A stretch of DNA of 64,000 nt from Meconema thalassinum. Its lineage: Eukaryota > Arthropoda > Insecta > Orthoptera > Tettigoniidae. Made by a program: the position numbers and the translations under genes. How positions within the stretch are numbered: position 1 is the stretch's first letter; every line of letters begins with the position of its first letter. The DNA lies in assembly GCA_946902985.2 (NCBI GenBank), contig OX336388.2:222416467-222480466 (forward strand), written 5' to 3'. Shown here piece by piece: positions 12,961 through 23,841 of this stretch. The notes beneath the pieces were generated by a model. The model had not been told where the DNA came from and ran no database searches. It saw only the letters and a list, made by a program, of their open reading frames with translations.

Positions 12961-13472
12961 ATAGGTCTAATAACTCAATTTCGACGTTCCGATTGCACTG
13001 TTACCTATCAGTGAAATCAAAATTCTACTGGGCGACCTGTGGTTGAGATTTTACTATTTGGGCTTCGTAACCATCCAACCAACCAGCCATCGTAACCAAG
13101 CTTTTACGGTACATGCCGACATCGCACGATTCGGAATGCAGTGGACATTTCCCGCCCTTCAAAATTCCGATATCCTGGACTGGGATAAGAAGCCGCGATC
13201 ATGAGATTAAGAGGTGGACACACTATCCGAGGAACCCTATCTTGCAGTAACCGCCATGTTCTAGATCCTATAGAAGGCCAAGTTTTACGCCAACCTACTG
13301 TAGGTCTATGTCATGGCCTCCTGAATAAAATGACTTAATTTAGCAGCATTGTGCTTTGCTTTAAGAATTAAAATGTATAAGTCAGTTTAATTTCTTTGAT
13401 ACTGAGTGAGCTATTTTTGATATCTTCTGAATGACGTCAGAGTTCCAAAGCTGTCAGGAGAACCAATGGTTG
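12961..13472. other. unassigned sequence left of the LTR element
   Basis: No coding region or recognisable repeat was seen. Its last four bases (13469-13472, GTTG) are the left target duplication of the LTR retrotransposon. Confidence 0.6.
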
Positions 13473-13523
13473 TGTAACAGTCCGAATACTTCCCCTTAAT
13501 TTATATGTTTTATAAGCAGCAAA

Positions 13524-13573
<50 letters not shown>

Positions 13574-15061
13574 GTATATTTTAATTATCATATCGATTCT
13601 AGATTTATTCCATAATTTCTTTATATATATAGAAGGGGTTTAATTATTGTTTGGCGGAAGTTATAAAATGGAGATTTTAGTTAGATTCGTTATAGGTTAT
13701 ATTTTATACAAGACTTGATTGGGAAATATGTCGTTCAACGTGTCGTCAGTTTCGCCACGGGTAGTCCGCCAAAAATAGACTTGACTTTCGAGATATATGT
13801 ACAAACATTCCGGGGACGCGAGGCTTCTAGACAAAGCAAGTTGGTCAGTTAGCGCTGACGTCACGAATTCTCGGAAGAACATCGCATCAGGACGCTGATT
13901 TAAAATTACTTCAGAAGCAACCCCACGTGGTTAACCCAACTAATGAAGAGGCATGATCAGAACTTAGGGATCTGGAGTGGGGAGCTACGTCATCAGGATA
14001 CCTAATTGATTGGTCGAGAAATACTGCAGAGTGGGGAAGTTCATCTTCCATAAAAACCAATGGTCATCTACTCTCAAGCCCCAATCTTCTCAGATTTTCT
14101 GAATCTTCACGTCTATCAGACATCTTCGCTGCGAGATCGCAACTTATCAGTTCAAGAAGTTTTAAAATTAATACTACTGACGTGAATATGATCGTGTCCT
14201 TGATCATATTCACAAAAGTGAATTTTGGAGCAAAGCCATTCACATATGTCAGTCGGGAGACGGGACAAATTGGTTCCCTGCCCGTATCAAGATAAGGATC
14301 TATACAATATTGAGGCAGAACCAAACAACATCCGCCAGCAAGATCAGAGGGAAAACCAGACTACCACTATGAAGAAGACGGCCGTGAGTTCCTTTACTAA
14401 ATCCAATCAAGTCTCTGTAATTCTGTTTATGGCAAATTAGAATCCAGCTTTTGTTTAAATTTAATTCATATTCCATTTTGTAACTCTCGCCAATTTAATA
14501 TAACTTCCAGATTTTTTTTAAATTCATTTGTTTCTCTTTTTACGTCTTTTGCTGCTTTAAATTTTGATCAATTAAATTTTGTTCTTAAGTAATGGTAGGA
14601 CTTTCATTTCCAGTAGCTAGCTTTAGACATAATGCATACCTTCTCCCAGTAGCGATAAGACAATTGGTTAATGGCTCAGCTATACCACGGCTTGAGAGAA
14701 AGACATTTCGAGTGCTCTATCACTATTTTAATTAAATACTTTGGCACATCTAAAGTAAATGTTAGGTGTCCTGGCGCCCACACGAGCTGATTATAATCAT
14801 TGCTAATGAACAGGTAAGAGGTAAGTATGCTATTGGTGGTGTGAGTAAAGCGGTGCTTGTTCTTGTTGCGATTCTTCTACTGTACTCCAGGAGAACGCAA
14901 TATTGGAGCCCCGCCAGGAACGTAACCTTTGGTCACTTAGAAGGACCGGGAACGTTACATTTGACGCCCAACTGTGGAGATTTTGATATATGTATGTTTA
15001 CCTGCAAGGTTGGTAACGAAACGTTACATTTGTGCGCTCAACGTGGAGCGAAAACGTTACA
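13473..15061 (+). repeat. 5' LTR
   Basis: A direct repeat of 18429-20017. It begins TGTAACAGTCC, contains a (TTA)n run near 13525-13573 and ends ACGTTACA. Its last 150 bp contain several copies of AACGTTACATTT-like motifs. Small ORFs inside the LTR occur identically in both copies and are not genes. Confidence 0.93.
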
Positions 15062-15063
15062 TT

Positions 15064-15081
15064 TGGCGCCACAAGCGTAGG
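15064..15081 (+). promoter_or_regulatory. primer-binding site candidate
   Basis: TGGCGCCACAAGCG begins two bases after the LTR end. It starts with TGG, the complement of a tRNA CCA end, as expected for minus-strand priming. The tRNA is not identified. Confidence 0.65.
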
Positions 15082-15173
15082 CCCGAAAACCAATTGTTTG
15101 TCGTGAAGGGAAAAGGATATATTTCAGTGCAAGTATTTTTGGGGGTAATAATAAGTTTTTTGTGTGTGTCGGT

Positions 15174-16793
15174 ATGGCGGATAAAGATAAGATGAAGCTG
15201 CGAAGTGGTATAGAGGTGACGGGAGATGGTGAAGAGAATGGTAGTAGCGTGAATCTGGAGATGGAGATAGACGAAGCTAGGAATTTAGCGGAGGTAAATT
15301 CTAATGCGACTAGTGTAGAGGGTAGTTCATCGGAGATGTCAGCACAGGATAGCATTTTGAGTATATTAGTTCAAATGAGACAGGAAAATAATAATAAATT
15401 TGAGCAACTAAATAAAGAATTAAAACATGAAATGGAAAGTAATAATCAAAAATTAAATAAAGAATTAAAACATGAAATGGAAAGTAATAATCAAAAATTA
15501 AATAAAGAATTAAAACATGAAATGGAAAGTAATAATCAAAAATTAAATAAAGAATTAAAACAGGAGATGGAAAGTAATAATCAAAAATTAAATAAAGAAT
15601 TAAAACAGGAGATGGAAAATAATGGTCAGAAGTTAAATAAAGAATTAAAACAGGAAATGGAAAGTAATAATCAAAAATTAAATAAAGAATTAAAACAGGA
15701 GATGACGAAATTAAATCAGGGACTAAAGCATAATAGTCAGAAAGTAGATAAGGTCGTCAAAGAGACAGAGAGGTTAGGTAAGATGTATGAGCAGCTTGAA
15801 GTAGATATTATAACATTTAAAGAAACAGTGAAGGAAGACATTCAGAGGTACATGAAGGTGGAAGCAGGTCAAATAATGGTAGAAATTGAACAAAAGTTAC
15901 AGGTGGTAGGAAATGAAATTAGGGAGCTTAACCAGCAGATAGGGGAGAAAGTTAAGGAAGTAACGGTTGAGATAAAAGAGCATAGTAAGAGAGAGGAGAA
16001 GAGAATTAATGAAAAGATAAGAGTAGAAATAACGAGGATAAGGAAAGTAGTAAATACTCAGGAGATGAAAATGCAGAAAGCCATTGATGAAGAAAATAGA
16101 CGGATGAAAGAAGAATTCAATGTTAGCATAAAGGAATCACAGCAGGAGATGAGGAAGAGCTTTCAGAGAATGGTAGATGAAAGAATGAACATTAAATTAG
16201 CTGGGATGGAGAAACGTATGTTGGATCGAATGCAACAAGGGGTCTCAGACAAGCACGAAAAACAGAAGGTGGAAGGGGGGAAGGCCAGGAAGGGAAGGAA
16301 GGAGAAAAAGCAGAATATTACGGTAGAGAAGACATTAGTTGAAAATAGAATAGATGTTGAGGAGGGGCAGGAAATAGATGAGAGTAGAGAAAAAGAGCAG
16401 CAGTTAACGAAGACGTTAGAGAAAAATCGTGTAGAGGATGAAGAAATGCTGGATGTTGGAAAGAGGAGTTTAGAGGTAAGTAACGAGCAGATTATCGAAG
16501 TTAGAAGTCCTAGGAGTAGAAAGGAAGTAGAGAAACAGATTACGATGCTAGAAGAAATGGAAGGAAGATTGAAAGAAAGAGATAAAGAATATAGAATGCA
16601 ATGGCTTACAGTAGTGGCTACGGTAGGTGAAACTAGGGGAGAGGGGAAGTGTAGTTTTGTGGTTGATAAGAGTAGTACTGAGGAGGGAGAAACTATCGTT
16701 CTTAGAAGAGAAGAAATAATTACAGTGAAACGAGAGAAAGAAAAAGAGGAGGATGATAAAAAGTTAGGAAGGCACGGTAGGGCATTCATGTAA
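15174..16793 (+). CDS. gag-like coiled-coil ORF of the LTR retrotransposon
   Basis: An intact 539-codon ORF lies where gag is expected, about 110 bp after the 5' LTR. I chose the ATG at 15174 because it has G at -3 and +4; the open frame extends a few codons upstream only with non-ATG codons. The product would be the virion-like particle protein. What is visible is a nearly pure Lys/Glu-rich coiled coil. Residues about 79-177 are seven units of a 15-residue repeat (core LNKELKQEMESNNQK). Further heptad-like helix follows to about residue 370, then a basic patch (KARKGRKEKK) and more charged sequence. No CCHC zinc knuckle or clear capsid domain is visible, which is unusual. Gag identity therefore rests on position. 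Codon use is A-rich, like many retroelement gag genes. Confidence 0.75.
   Translation: MADKDKMKLRSGIEVTGDGEENGSSVNLEMEIDEARNLAEVNSNATSVEGSSSEMSAQDSILSILVQMRQENNNKFEQLNKELKHEMESNNQKLNKELKHEMESNNQKLNKELKHEMESNNQKLNKELKQEMESNNQKLNKELKQEMENNGQKLNKELKQEMESNNQKLNKELKQEMTKLNQGLKHNSQKVDKVVKETERLGKMYEQLEVDIITFKETVKEDIQRYMKVEAGQIMVEIEQKLQVVGNEIRELNQQIGEKVKEVTVEIKEHSKREEKRINEKIRVEITRIRKVVNTQEMKMQKAIDEENRRMKEEFNVSIKESQQEMRKSFQRMVDERMNIKLAGMEKRMLDRMQQGVSDKHEKQKVEGGKARKGRKEKKQNITVEKTLVENRIDVEEGQEIDESREKEQQLTKTLEKNRVEDEEMLDVGKRSLEVSNEQIIEVRSPRSRKEVEKQITMLEEMEGRLKERDKEYRMQWLTVVATVGETRGEGKCSFVVDKSSTEEGETIVLRREEIITVKREKEKEEDDKKLGRHGRAFM
15408..15704 (+). repeat. 45-bp tandem repeat within gag
   Basis: Six full units and one partial unit of 45 bp encode the 15-residue coiled-coil repeat. 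The first three units share a His codon where later ones have Gln. Near-identity of units suggests recent expansion in the ancestral element. Confidence 0.9.
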
Positions 16794-17745
16794 TGCGAGG
16801 TCAGATTTCCAGTCGTTGATATTCCCAGCCAATACTCTATTTAGTGGTTATGACCTAAATGTAAGAGATGATCTCTTGTGCGATTATGATGAAAAGGTGA
16901 CAAAACCTAGTGATATTGAAAATTTAAATTCCGTCATTAGCATAAATGTGTTGAGGGCGCGTATAGATACGCTTATAGATACAGGGTGTGTCAAGAGTTG
17001 CATTAGCTTGTCATTTTATAATAGGATGAGAGACGAAGGTGTAATATTTCAAGAAATCCCTATCAAATCAACTTTTGTAATAACAGCTGTAGGTAAAAAG
17101 TCTCATGTCATTTCTAAGCAGGTTCTGGTGGAAATTTGTATTAATAATGTAATAGGTATGCAGGTATGTTTGGTGATCCCAAACCTTGTGGTTTCCTTGA
17201 TATTGGGTACTGATTGGTTGTCTGCTAATCAGGTTCAGGTGTGTTACGATGAGAGGTGTATTAGAATGAAATGGGGGAAGAAAGCTGTGATTATTGCATT
17301 TAATGAGCCAGGTAAGAGTGATTATTCTCAAAGAGTGTGCGTTATTAAAGTGATTTTGTCAGGTGACAATAAGGTGGGAAGTAGTGACGATGGTTTTAAT
17401 TTTATTGGCAGTTTGCTGACTAATGACAATCTAGAGGATGCATTATGTCAGGCTGTGGAAGAAAGTTCTTTAGGCATTGATCAGAGGGATCAATTATTGG
17501 ATGTTTTAGTAAGGAATAGTAGAGTTTTTGAGAATCGGATTGGCGAGGCCAATTGCTACACACACTCATTAAATGTAATTGATCGCAAAGTCTTTGTAGG
17601 TAATAGATACCCTATCCTATTTAAATACCAAGAGGTAGTACAACTGCAGATTGACGACATGTTAAGAGATAAGATCATTGAACCATCCTTAAGCCCATAT
17701 GCTAACTCCCTAATTACCGTACCTAAAGATGAGTACACCCTTTAA
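16768..17745 (+). CDS. truncated pol: retropepsin and start of RT
   Basis: This frame is +1 relative to gag, is open from 16768 and overlaps the gag end by about 26 bp. There is no good ATG at its start, so expression would need a frameshift or re-initiation. It encodes an aspartic protease with the catalytic LIDTGCVKSCIS (Asp-Thr-Gly) near 16975 and the second conserved LILGTDWLSAN near 17205. These are typical of Ty3/gypsy retropepsins that cleave the polyprotein. After a linker it enters the N-terminal RT region (IDDMLRDKIIEPSLSPYANSL, seen in gypsy RTs just before the fingers). It stops at 17745, a few codons later. RT palm, RNase H and integrase are absent: an internal deletion removed them, with the junction probably close to 17735. 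Confidence 0.82.
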   Translation, partial: EGTVGHSCNARSDFQSLIFPANTLFSGYDLNVRDDLLCDYDEKVTKPSDIENLNSVISINVLRARIDTLIDTGCVKSCISLSFYNRMRDEGVIFQEIPIKSTFVITAVGKKSHVISKQVLVEICINNVIGMQVCLVIPNLVVSLILGTDWLSANQVQVCYDERCIRMKWGKKAVIIAFNEPGKSDYSQRVCVIKVILSGDNKVGSSDDGFNFIGSLLTNDNLEDALCQAVEESSLGIDQRDQLLDVLVRNSRVFENRIGEANCYTHSLNVIDRKVFVGNRYPILFKYQEVVQLQIDDMLRDKIIEPSLSPYANSLITVPKDEYTL

Positions 17746-18428
17746 GAAAATACGTGGAATGAGTCAGGTAAGGACTCGTGTGTAACGGAACAACATGTGT
17801 CAATGCCCTGGTATACAATTAGTAGTTTTAAAGAGATAGGTAACTAAGTTTACAAGAGGCATATCCGACTGTTGACACATATACTGGAATGAGTGAGTTA
17901 TCTGAATCAGATAAGCGAAGGGTGACCTAGTACCTTATATTTTGGAATTAATGGGGTAACTTGCACTCAAATATTATGCCTATGTATAAAACTATGCTTT
18001 CTTGTTTTATGTGATGTAGGTAAAATTTTGTAAATTCATTACAGAGTACTTGCGAGGAATCAAGTATGCAGGATTATCACATGCGTGTGATGTGTCGTGT
18101 GATGAATTAGTGAAGGCAATATTTATTATAATTATTCTGGAGACAAGAAAAATAACGATTTGAATTAAAACGATACAAGTCTCTCAGAATATCAGCCTAA
18201 CAAACGAGTGTTAGTATGAATGAAATCATACATATCAGGAAGAAAGAAATGAACATTGACGCTTTAAAGCAACAACAAAGTATTCATTGTTGTAAATATT
18301 GAAGGGTATATATGTATATTTTTAGTGTTGAAGGGTATAATTTTGTATGATGCTGTTAATTGTTAGGTTAAATGTGTATATAATTTGTTCGCCCAAATCT
18401 AAGATTGGACAAAAAATTCTAAGGGCGA
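17746..18428 (+). other. retained 3' untranslated interior and PPT
   Basis: Non-coding interior between the pol truncation and the 3' LTR. The purine-rich AAGGGCGA (18421-18428) directly before the LTR is the polypurine-tract candidate, though it is short and contains a pyrimidine. Confidence 0.55.
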
Positions 18429-18479
18429 TGTAACAGTCCGAATACTTCCCCTTAATTTATATGTTTTATAAGCAGCAAA

Positions 18480-18529
<50 letters not shown>

Positions 18530-20017
18530 GTATATTTTAATTATCATATCGATTCTAGATTTATTCCATAATTTCTTTATATATATAGAAGGGGTTTAAT
18601 TATTGTTTGGCGGAAGTTATAAAATGGAGATTTTAGTTAGATTCGTTATAGGTTATATTTTATACAAGACTTGATTGGGAAATATGTCGTTCAACGTGTC
18701 GTCAGTTTCGCCACGGGTAGTCCGCCAAAAATAGACTTGACTTTCGAGATATATGTACAAACATTCCGGGGACGCGAGGCTTCTAGACAAAGCAAGTTGG
18801 TCAGTTAGCGCTGACGTCACGAATTCTCGGAAGAACATCGCATCAGGACGCTGATTTAAAATTACTTCAGAAGCAACCCCACGTGGTTAACCCAACTAAT
18901 GAAGAGGCATGATCAGAACTTAGGGATCTGGAGTGGGGAGCTACGTCATCAGGATACCTAATTGATTGGTCGAGAAATACTGCAGAGTGGGGAAGTTCAT
19001 CTTCCATAAAAACCAATGGTCATCTACTCTCAAGCCCCAATCTTCTCAGATTTTCTGAATCTTCACGTCTATCAGACATCTTCGCTGCGAGATCGCAACT
19101 TATCAGTTCAAGAAGTTTTAAAATTAATACTACTGACGTGAATATGATCGTGTCCTTGATCATATTCACAAAAGTGAATTTTGGAGCAAAGCCATTCACA
19201 TATGTCAGTCGGGAGACGGGACAAATTGGTTCCCTGCCCGTATCAAGATAAGGATCTATACAATATTGAGGCAGAACCAAACAACATCCGCCAGCAAGAT
19301 CAGAGGGAAAACCAGACTACCACTATGAAGAAGACGGCCGTGAGTTCCTTTACTAAATCCAATCAAGTCTCTGTAATTCTGTTTATGGCAAATTAGAATC
19401 CAGCTTTTGTTTAAATTTAATTCATATTCCATTTTGTAACTCTCGCCAATTTAATATAACTTCCAGATTTTTTTTAAATTCATTTGTTTCTCTTTTTACG
19501 TCTTTTGCTGCTTTAAATTTTGATCAATTAAATTTTGTTCTTAAGTAATGGTAGGACTTTCATTTCCAGTAGCTAGCTTTAGACATAATGCATACCTTCT
19601 CCCAGTAGCGATAAGACAATTGGTTAATGGCTCAGCTATACCACGGCTTGAGAGAAAGACATTTCGAGTGCTCTATCACTATTTTAATTAAATACTTTGG
19701 CACATCTAAAGTAAATGTTAGGTGTCCTGGCGCCCACACGAGCTGATTATAATCATTGCTAATGAACAGGTAAGAGGTAAGTATGCTATTGGTGGTGTGA
19801 GTAAAGCGGTGCTTGTTCTTGTTGCGATTCTTCTACTGTACTCCAGGAGAACGCAATATTGGAGCCCCGCCAGGAACGTAACCTTTGGTCACTTAGAAGG
19901 ACCGGGAACGTTACATTTGACGCCCAACTGTGGAGATTTTGATATATGTATGTTTACCTGCAAGGTTGGTAACGAAACGTTACATTTGTGCGCTCAACGT
20001 GGAGCGAAAACGTTACA
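18429..20017 (+). repeat. 3' LTR
   Basis: The 1589-bp partner of the 5' LTR with the same TGTAAC start and GTTACA end. It is followed by GTTG, the target duplication. Confidence 0.93.
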
Positions 20018-21489
20018 GTTGGTGTTATTATTCGTGACGTATTTACGGCCTGCCTCTAGAATTCCAAACTCTTTGCATATTAGAGACGAACGAGAATTAT
20101 TTCAAAGAGATTTCTACAACTGATACATCTTCCGTGAAGCAATCACAGACAGAGGGAGAAAAATGTCTTCCAAAGAACATCAATAAACCAATACTCGTTA
20201 CCTGACACATTAATTCTGCGTCTTTTCTAATTAAAACTCTCATTTAATAATACATATACGCACCCCATAAACTTCTCAGATAATAGATTCACGATCAGTA
20301 ATTACAGAACGAGAAATGTGATTTTATTGAAAGTCTTTACTCGATACACAAAACAAGTGAGGGTGAAATATTGTTAGATTTTTTTTGAATGGTAGAAACC
20401 GCATAACAGAAGAAGACAGAATAGAGACGTTCAGCTATTGGGAGTAATTTCAAGAAGATTGTGATAATGCTACAGCGATCAATAATATTAATGTTTGAGT
20501 CTACAATCTTTTGACTGATTTCATACAGCTCTCCATGTCTCCCTGTCCTGAGCTAATCGCTTGGATGTAACGGGTAATCTCGAGAATCACTGGATAGATT
20601 ATGATGTGGTTTTCATAATTCTGTAAAGGATTTCTCGAGGAAGCTTTCTGTAGAAAAACATTCATTTAAGCCGAGCAGTAATGATTTCAGTGAGTCGAGT
20701 GGAAGAAAAACCTGCCCTCCATGCGCCTTTTATGCTTACGCTGAGTAAACCGTTAAAAATGCCTTGAGTGTAAGAATTGATCAGCATGAAAAGTTCTACA
20801 AAAAAGTCCAGGAAAGCATATCTCTATCTATAATACATCACCCACTATAAGTGTTTCTACGTTTTCATTTCTTCCAACGATCTCCATTCAGTGGAAATTT
20901 AAATTACTAGCTTCGGAGCAAGTTACGAGCTAGCGAGCGAGTCTATTAGCCAGCATCAAACTGTCGAGTCGTGTCGAGTTAAGACTTCAGAGAACAGTGT
21001 AATGTGTTTACAGTTTCGCTGTTCACCTCGGCTTTTCTGAATTGCGTCTGGGACCTGTCGTCCGTGCGCCTTTTAAGATTACCGTTAAAGATATCGGGTG
21101 AAGTCGGGGCGGGTTGCTTGTCCTATTTAAAAGGAATTTGAAAGAATCGCGTGGAGTATTCACATGATCATATTCCAAGCACACTGCATCAGGTTATGAT
21201 TGTTGAACTCAATTCAGTGTTAGACCACAGGAGTCGGGAGACACTGACAAGAAAAATTAGTTTATTCTTCGGGCGATTAAAACAGGGAACATTGTGATCA
21301 GCAGGCGAACACCAATGCAGCTAAACAAACGACTCATAACTCACAGAGAAAACATTTCATGCGTTAATGTTCCTCCGAGCGTAGCAATTCATTACTCCTT
21401 TGTTCTTATTGCTATGTGAAGAAATAGCTGTACTGCACCGTACGCAATAAACTAGTCCTCCTTTGAGAAACCTGTGTCTGCCCACAATT
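20018..21489. other. mostly unassigned; LINE-2 remnant near 20508-20570
   Basis: A 60-bp stretch near 20508 matches the inverted 3' end of LINE family 2 (CTTTTGACTGATTTCATACAG). The remainder shows no gene. A loosely repeated segment (GTGCGCCTTTTA-like) occurs near 20720 and 21065. Confidence 0.5.
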
Positions 21490-21501
21490 TTTATTCAGCC
21501 G

Positions 21502-22282
21502 TTGGTCGGTTGGTTCCTTAGTTTAGGAGTTGCGACAACGCGGTCATGTAGCCCCGTGTACTTCGCGTGTGTGTAGAATCTGTCTGATAACCGGTGTTAA
21601 TTGTGATGGCTGTATAAGTGTGTTATCTGTTTTAATTCAAGTAAGGACTGCAGACAATAATTTCAAGTAGTTCCTACTTTCGCTACCAAATGCGGTGGGT
21701 GAGTGGATAGCGTGTCGGTCTACTAACCCCAAGATTGCAGATTCGCTCCTGGCCGTGGTAAGTGATTTTTGAAAGGCAGCAAAAATACGACACGCATGTC
21801 ATACGATGTTGGCATGTTAAAGAACCCATTTGAATTCAGAAGGCCGTGTTCATAATGGCAAAATTAATCTCGGGAGTTTCCGCCAACACAAAGTTCCCCA
21901 TTCCTCTACTAGAAAGCGCTATAGTGTTCAAGGAGCTTAGATATCTAACCTCCTTGACTTTCATAGTGACTCAAGGAACAACGAAATTCGACATGCAAGC
22001 TACCCTCTGGGCGTCAGATTACAATGCTTGCACCCGGCACCGAGGCCATACGATATTATTAATATTTATTAGGCCTACCTACAAATGTTGCTTCACACAA
22101 GTTTAGTTAGTGGAAGGTTCTTTTACATGCCATAAATCTATGACAAGGGCCCGCCGGCTTTACTTTCCCTCCAAAGGAAGGCATACTGAGGGATTTTTAA
22201 AGTTCTTAAAATATCCGACGACTTCGGCCGGCTTTGAACCCGCGACCTTGGGCATGCTACCAACTACACCACCGAAGCCGAC
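21502..22282 (-). mobile_element. SINE A copy with internal foreign repeat
   Basis: The copy is flanked by a perfect 12-bp target duplication TTTATTCAGCCG (21490-21501 and 22283-22294). The tRNA-derived head is at the right end, read on the minus strand (GGCCGGCTTTGAACCCGC is the B-box complement). A (AACC)n-like tail is at the left (GGTCGGTTGGTTCC). Compared with the 60257 copy, the middle is replaced by a different tRNA-headed repeat (21693-22066). Confidence 0.8.
21693..22066 (+). mobile_element. tRNA-headed repeat C (nested)
   Basis: Starts with a tRNA-like head (GTGGGTGAGTGGATAGCG; B-box-like GATTCGCTCC), continues through a conserved body and ends AT-rich. A second copy lies at 40126-40468. 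Some host SINE sequence is missing at the junction, so it was not a simple insertion. Confidence 0.65.
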
Positions 22283-22321
22283 TTTATTCAGCCGTGTGCT
22301 CCCAAAACAAGGATCACATTA

Positions 22322-22520
22322 ATAACGGACACCTCCTGGTGTAGTGGGTAGCATGCTTGGCAGTCACCCTGGAGGTTCGGGTTCGATTCCCGGCTCTGCC
22401 AAGAATGTGTAAGTCTGGTCTGAGTGTTGGAACGGGATAAACTCAGCGTCGTGAGGCAAACCGAGAAGAGGAGAGTTCTATTTCTATCTGTCATCTTGGA
22501 AGTGATTTTCCGTGGTTTTC
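22322..22520 (+). mobile_element. SINE B head copy
   Basis: A tRNA-like head with A-box-like TGGTGTAGTGGGTAGCATGC and B-box-like GGTTCGATTCC, then the GTGTTGGAACGGGATAAACT body. An inverted partial copy of the same family follows to about 22600. Confidence 0.7.
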
Positions 22521-22659
22521 AGGACGGTTGAGGTAGGACTCGAACCCGCCTCTTCTGAGTTTTGCCTCACGAGGCTGAGTTCCCGGCAGTATTCATACAC
22601 GAGTTCGAACTATCTCTCAACCGATAGGCGTACTAACTTTCAATAATTCGTAGTAAGTA

Positions 22660-23841
22660 AGATGTTCATATAGCAACATATAGATGTCTCTACTGAATTG
22701 GAATGCATAGGCCTAGACGACGAACACTTGTTGCCATGAAAACCAAATTGTCGGATAAAATAGCAGCATATAGATGTCTCTACTGAACTAGAATGCGTAG
22801 GCTTAGATGACGAACACTTGCTGCTATGGTAACCAAACTGTAGGATAAAATAGCAGCATATAGATGTATCTACTGAACTAGAATGCGTAGGTTTAGATGA
22901 CGAACACTTGCTGCTATGGTAACCAAACTGTAGGATAAAATAGCAACATATAGATGTCTCCACTAAACTAGAATGCATAGGCCTAAACGACGAGCACTTG
23001 TTGCCATGAAAACCAAATTGTCGGATAAAATAGCAGCATATAGATGTCTCTACTGAACTAGAATGCGTAGGCTTAGATGACGATGGTAATCAAATTGTCG
23101 GATAAAATAGCAGCATATAGATGTCTCTACTGAACTAGAATGCGTAGGCCTAGATAACAAACACTTGTTGCCATGAAAACCAAATTGTCGGATAAAATAG
23201 CAGCATATAGATGTCTCTACTGAACTAGAATGCGTAGGCTTGGATGACGAACACTTGCTGCTATGGTAACCAAACTGTAGGATAAAATAGCAACATATAG
23301 ATGTCTCCACTATACTAGAATGCGTAGGCCTAGATGACGAACACTTGCTGCTATGGTAACCAAACTGTAGGATAAAATAGCAACATATAGATGTCTCCAC
23401 TAAACTAGAATGCGTAGGCCAAGATGACGAACATTTGCTGCTATGGTAACCAAACTGTAGGATAAAATAGCAGCATATAGATGTCTCCACTAAACTAGAA
23501 TGCGTAGGCCAAGATGACGAACATTTGCTGCTATGGTAACCAAACTGTAGGATAAAATAGCAACATATAGATGTCTCCACTAAACTAGAATGCGTAGGCC
23601 TAGATGACGAACACTTGCTGCTATGGTAACCAAACTGTAGGATAAAATAGCAACATATAGATGTCTCCACTAAACTAGAATGCGTAGGCCAAGATGACGA
23701 ACACTTGCTGCTATGGTAACCAAACTGTAGGATAAAATAGCAACATATAGATGTGTCCACTAAACTAGAATGCGTAGGCCTAGATGACGAACATTTGCTG
23801 CCATGGTAACCAAACTGTTGGATAAAATTGCAACATATATA
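22660..23841. repeat. 90-bp minisatellite array
   Basis: About 13 tandem units of 90 bp with shared blocks GATAAAATAGCAACATATAG, ACTAGAATGCGTAGGC and CTATGGTAACCAAACTG. One unit near 23075 is shortened. Units at the right end are nearly identical, those at the left more divergent. The period is a multiple of three and the minus strand stays open over long stretches as a 30-residue repeat; that is a by-product, not evidence of a gene. A mariner element interrupts the array and a last unit resumes at 24688-24760. Confidence 0.93.

Larger units (their letters stand above)
13473..20017 (+). mobile_element. Ty3/gypsy-type LTR retrotransposon, internally deleted
   Basis: The element is 6545 bp. 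Its two LTRs have identical length (1589 bp, constant offset 4956), and I noticed no difference between them in the parts compared by eye. It is flanked by a 4-bp target duplication GTTG (13469-13472 and 20018-20021). The LTRs begin TGTAAC and end GTTACA. The 3367-bp interior holds a primer-binding site, a gag-like ORF, and pol cut off shortly after the protease. RT catalytic motifs, RNase H and integrase are absent, so the copy needs proteins from elsewhere. LTR identity implies a recent insertion. Confidence 0.93.

Noticed and set aside
13697..14440. Small ORFs repeated at 18653-19396
   Set aside because: They lie in both LTRs, have no recognisable domains and are explained by LTR duplication.
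22640..23780. 30-residue repeat protein or CRISPR-like array
   Set aside because: The 90-bp units are contiguous with no unique spacers, in a eukaryotic genome. The open frame follows from a period divisible by three.
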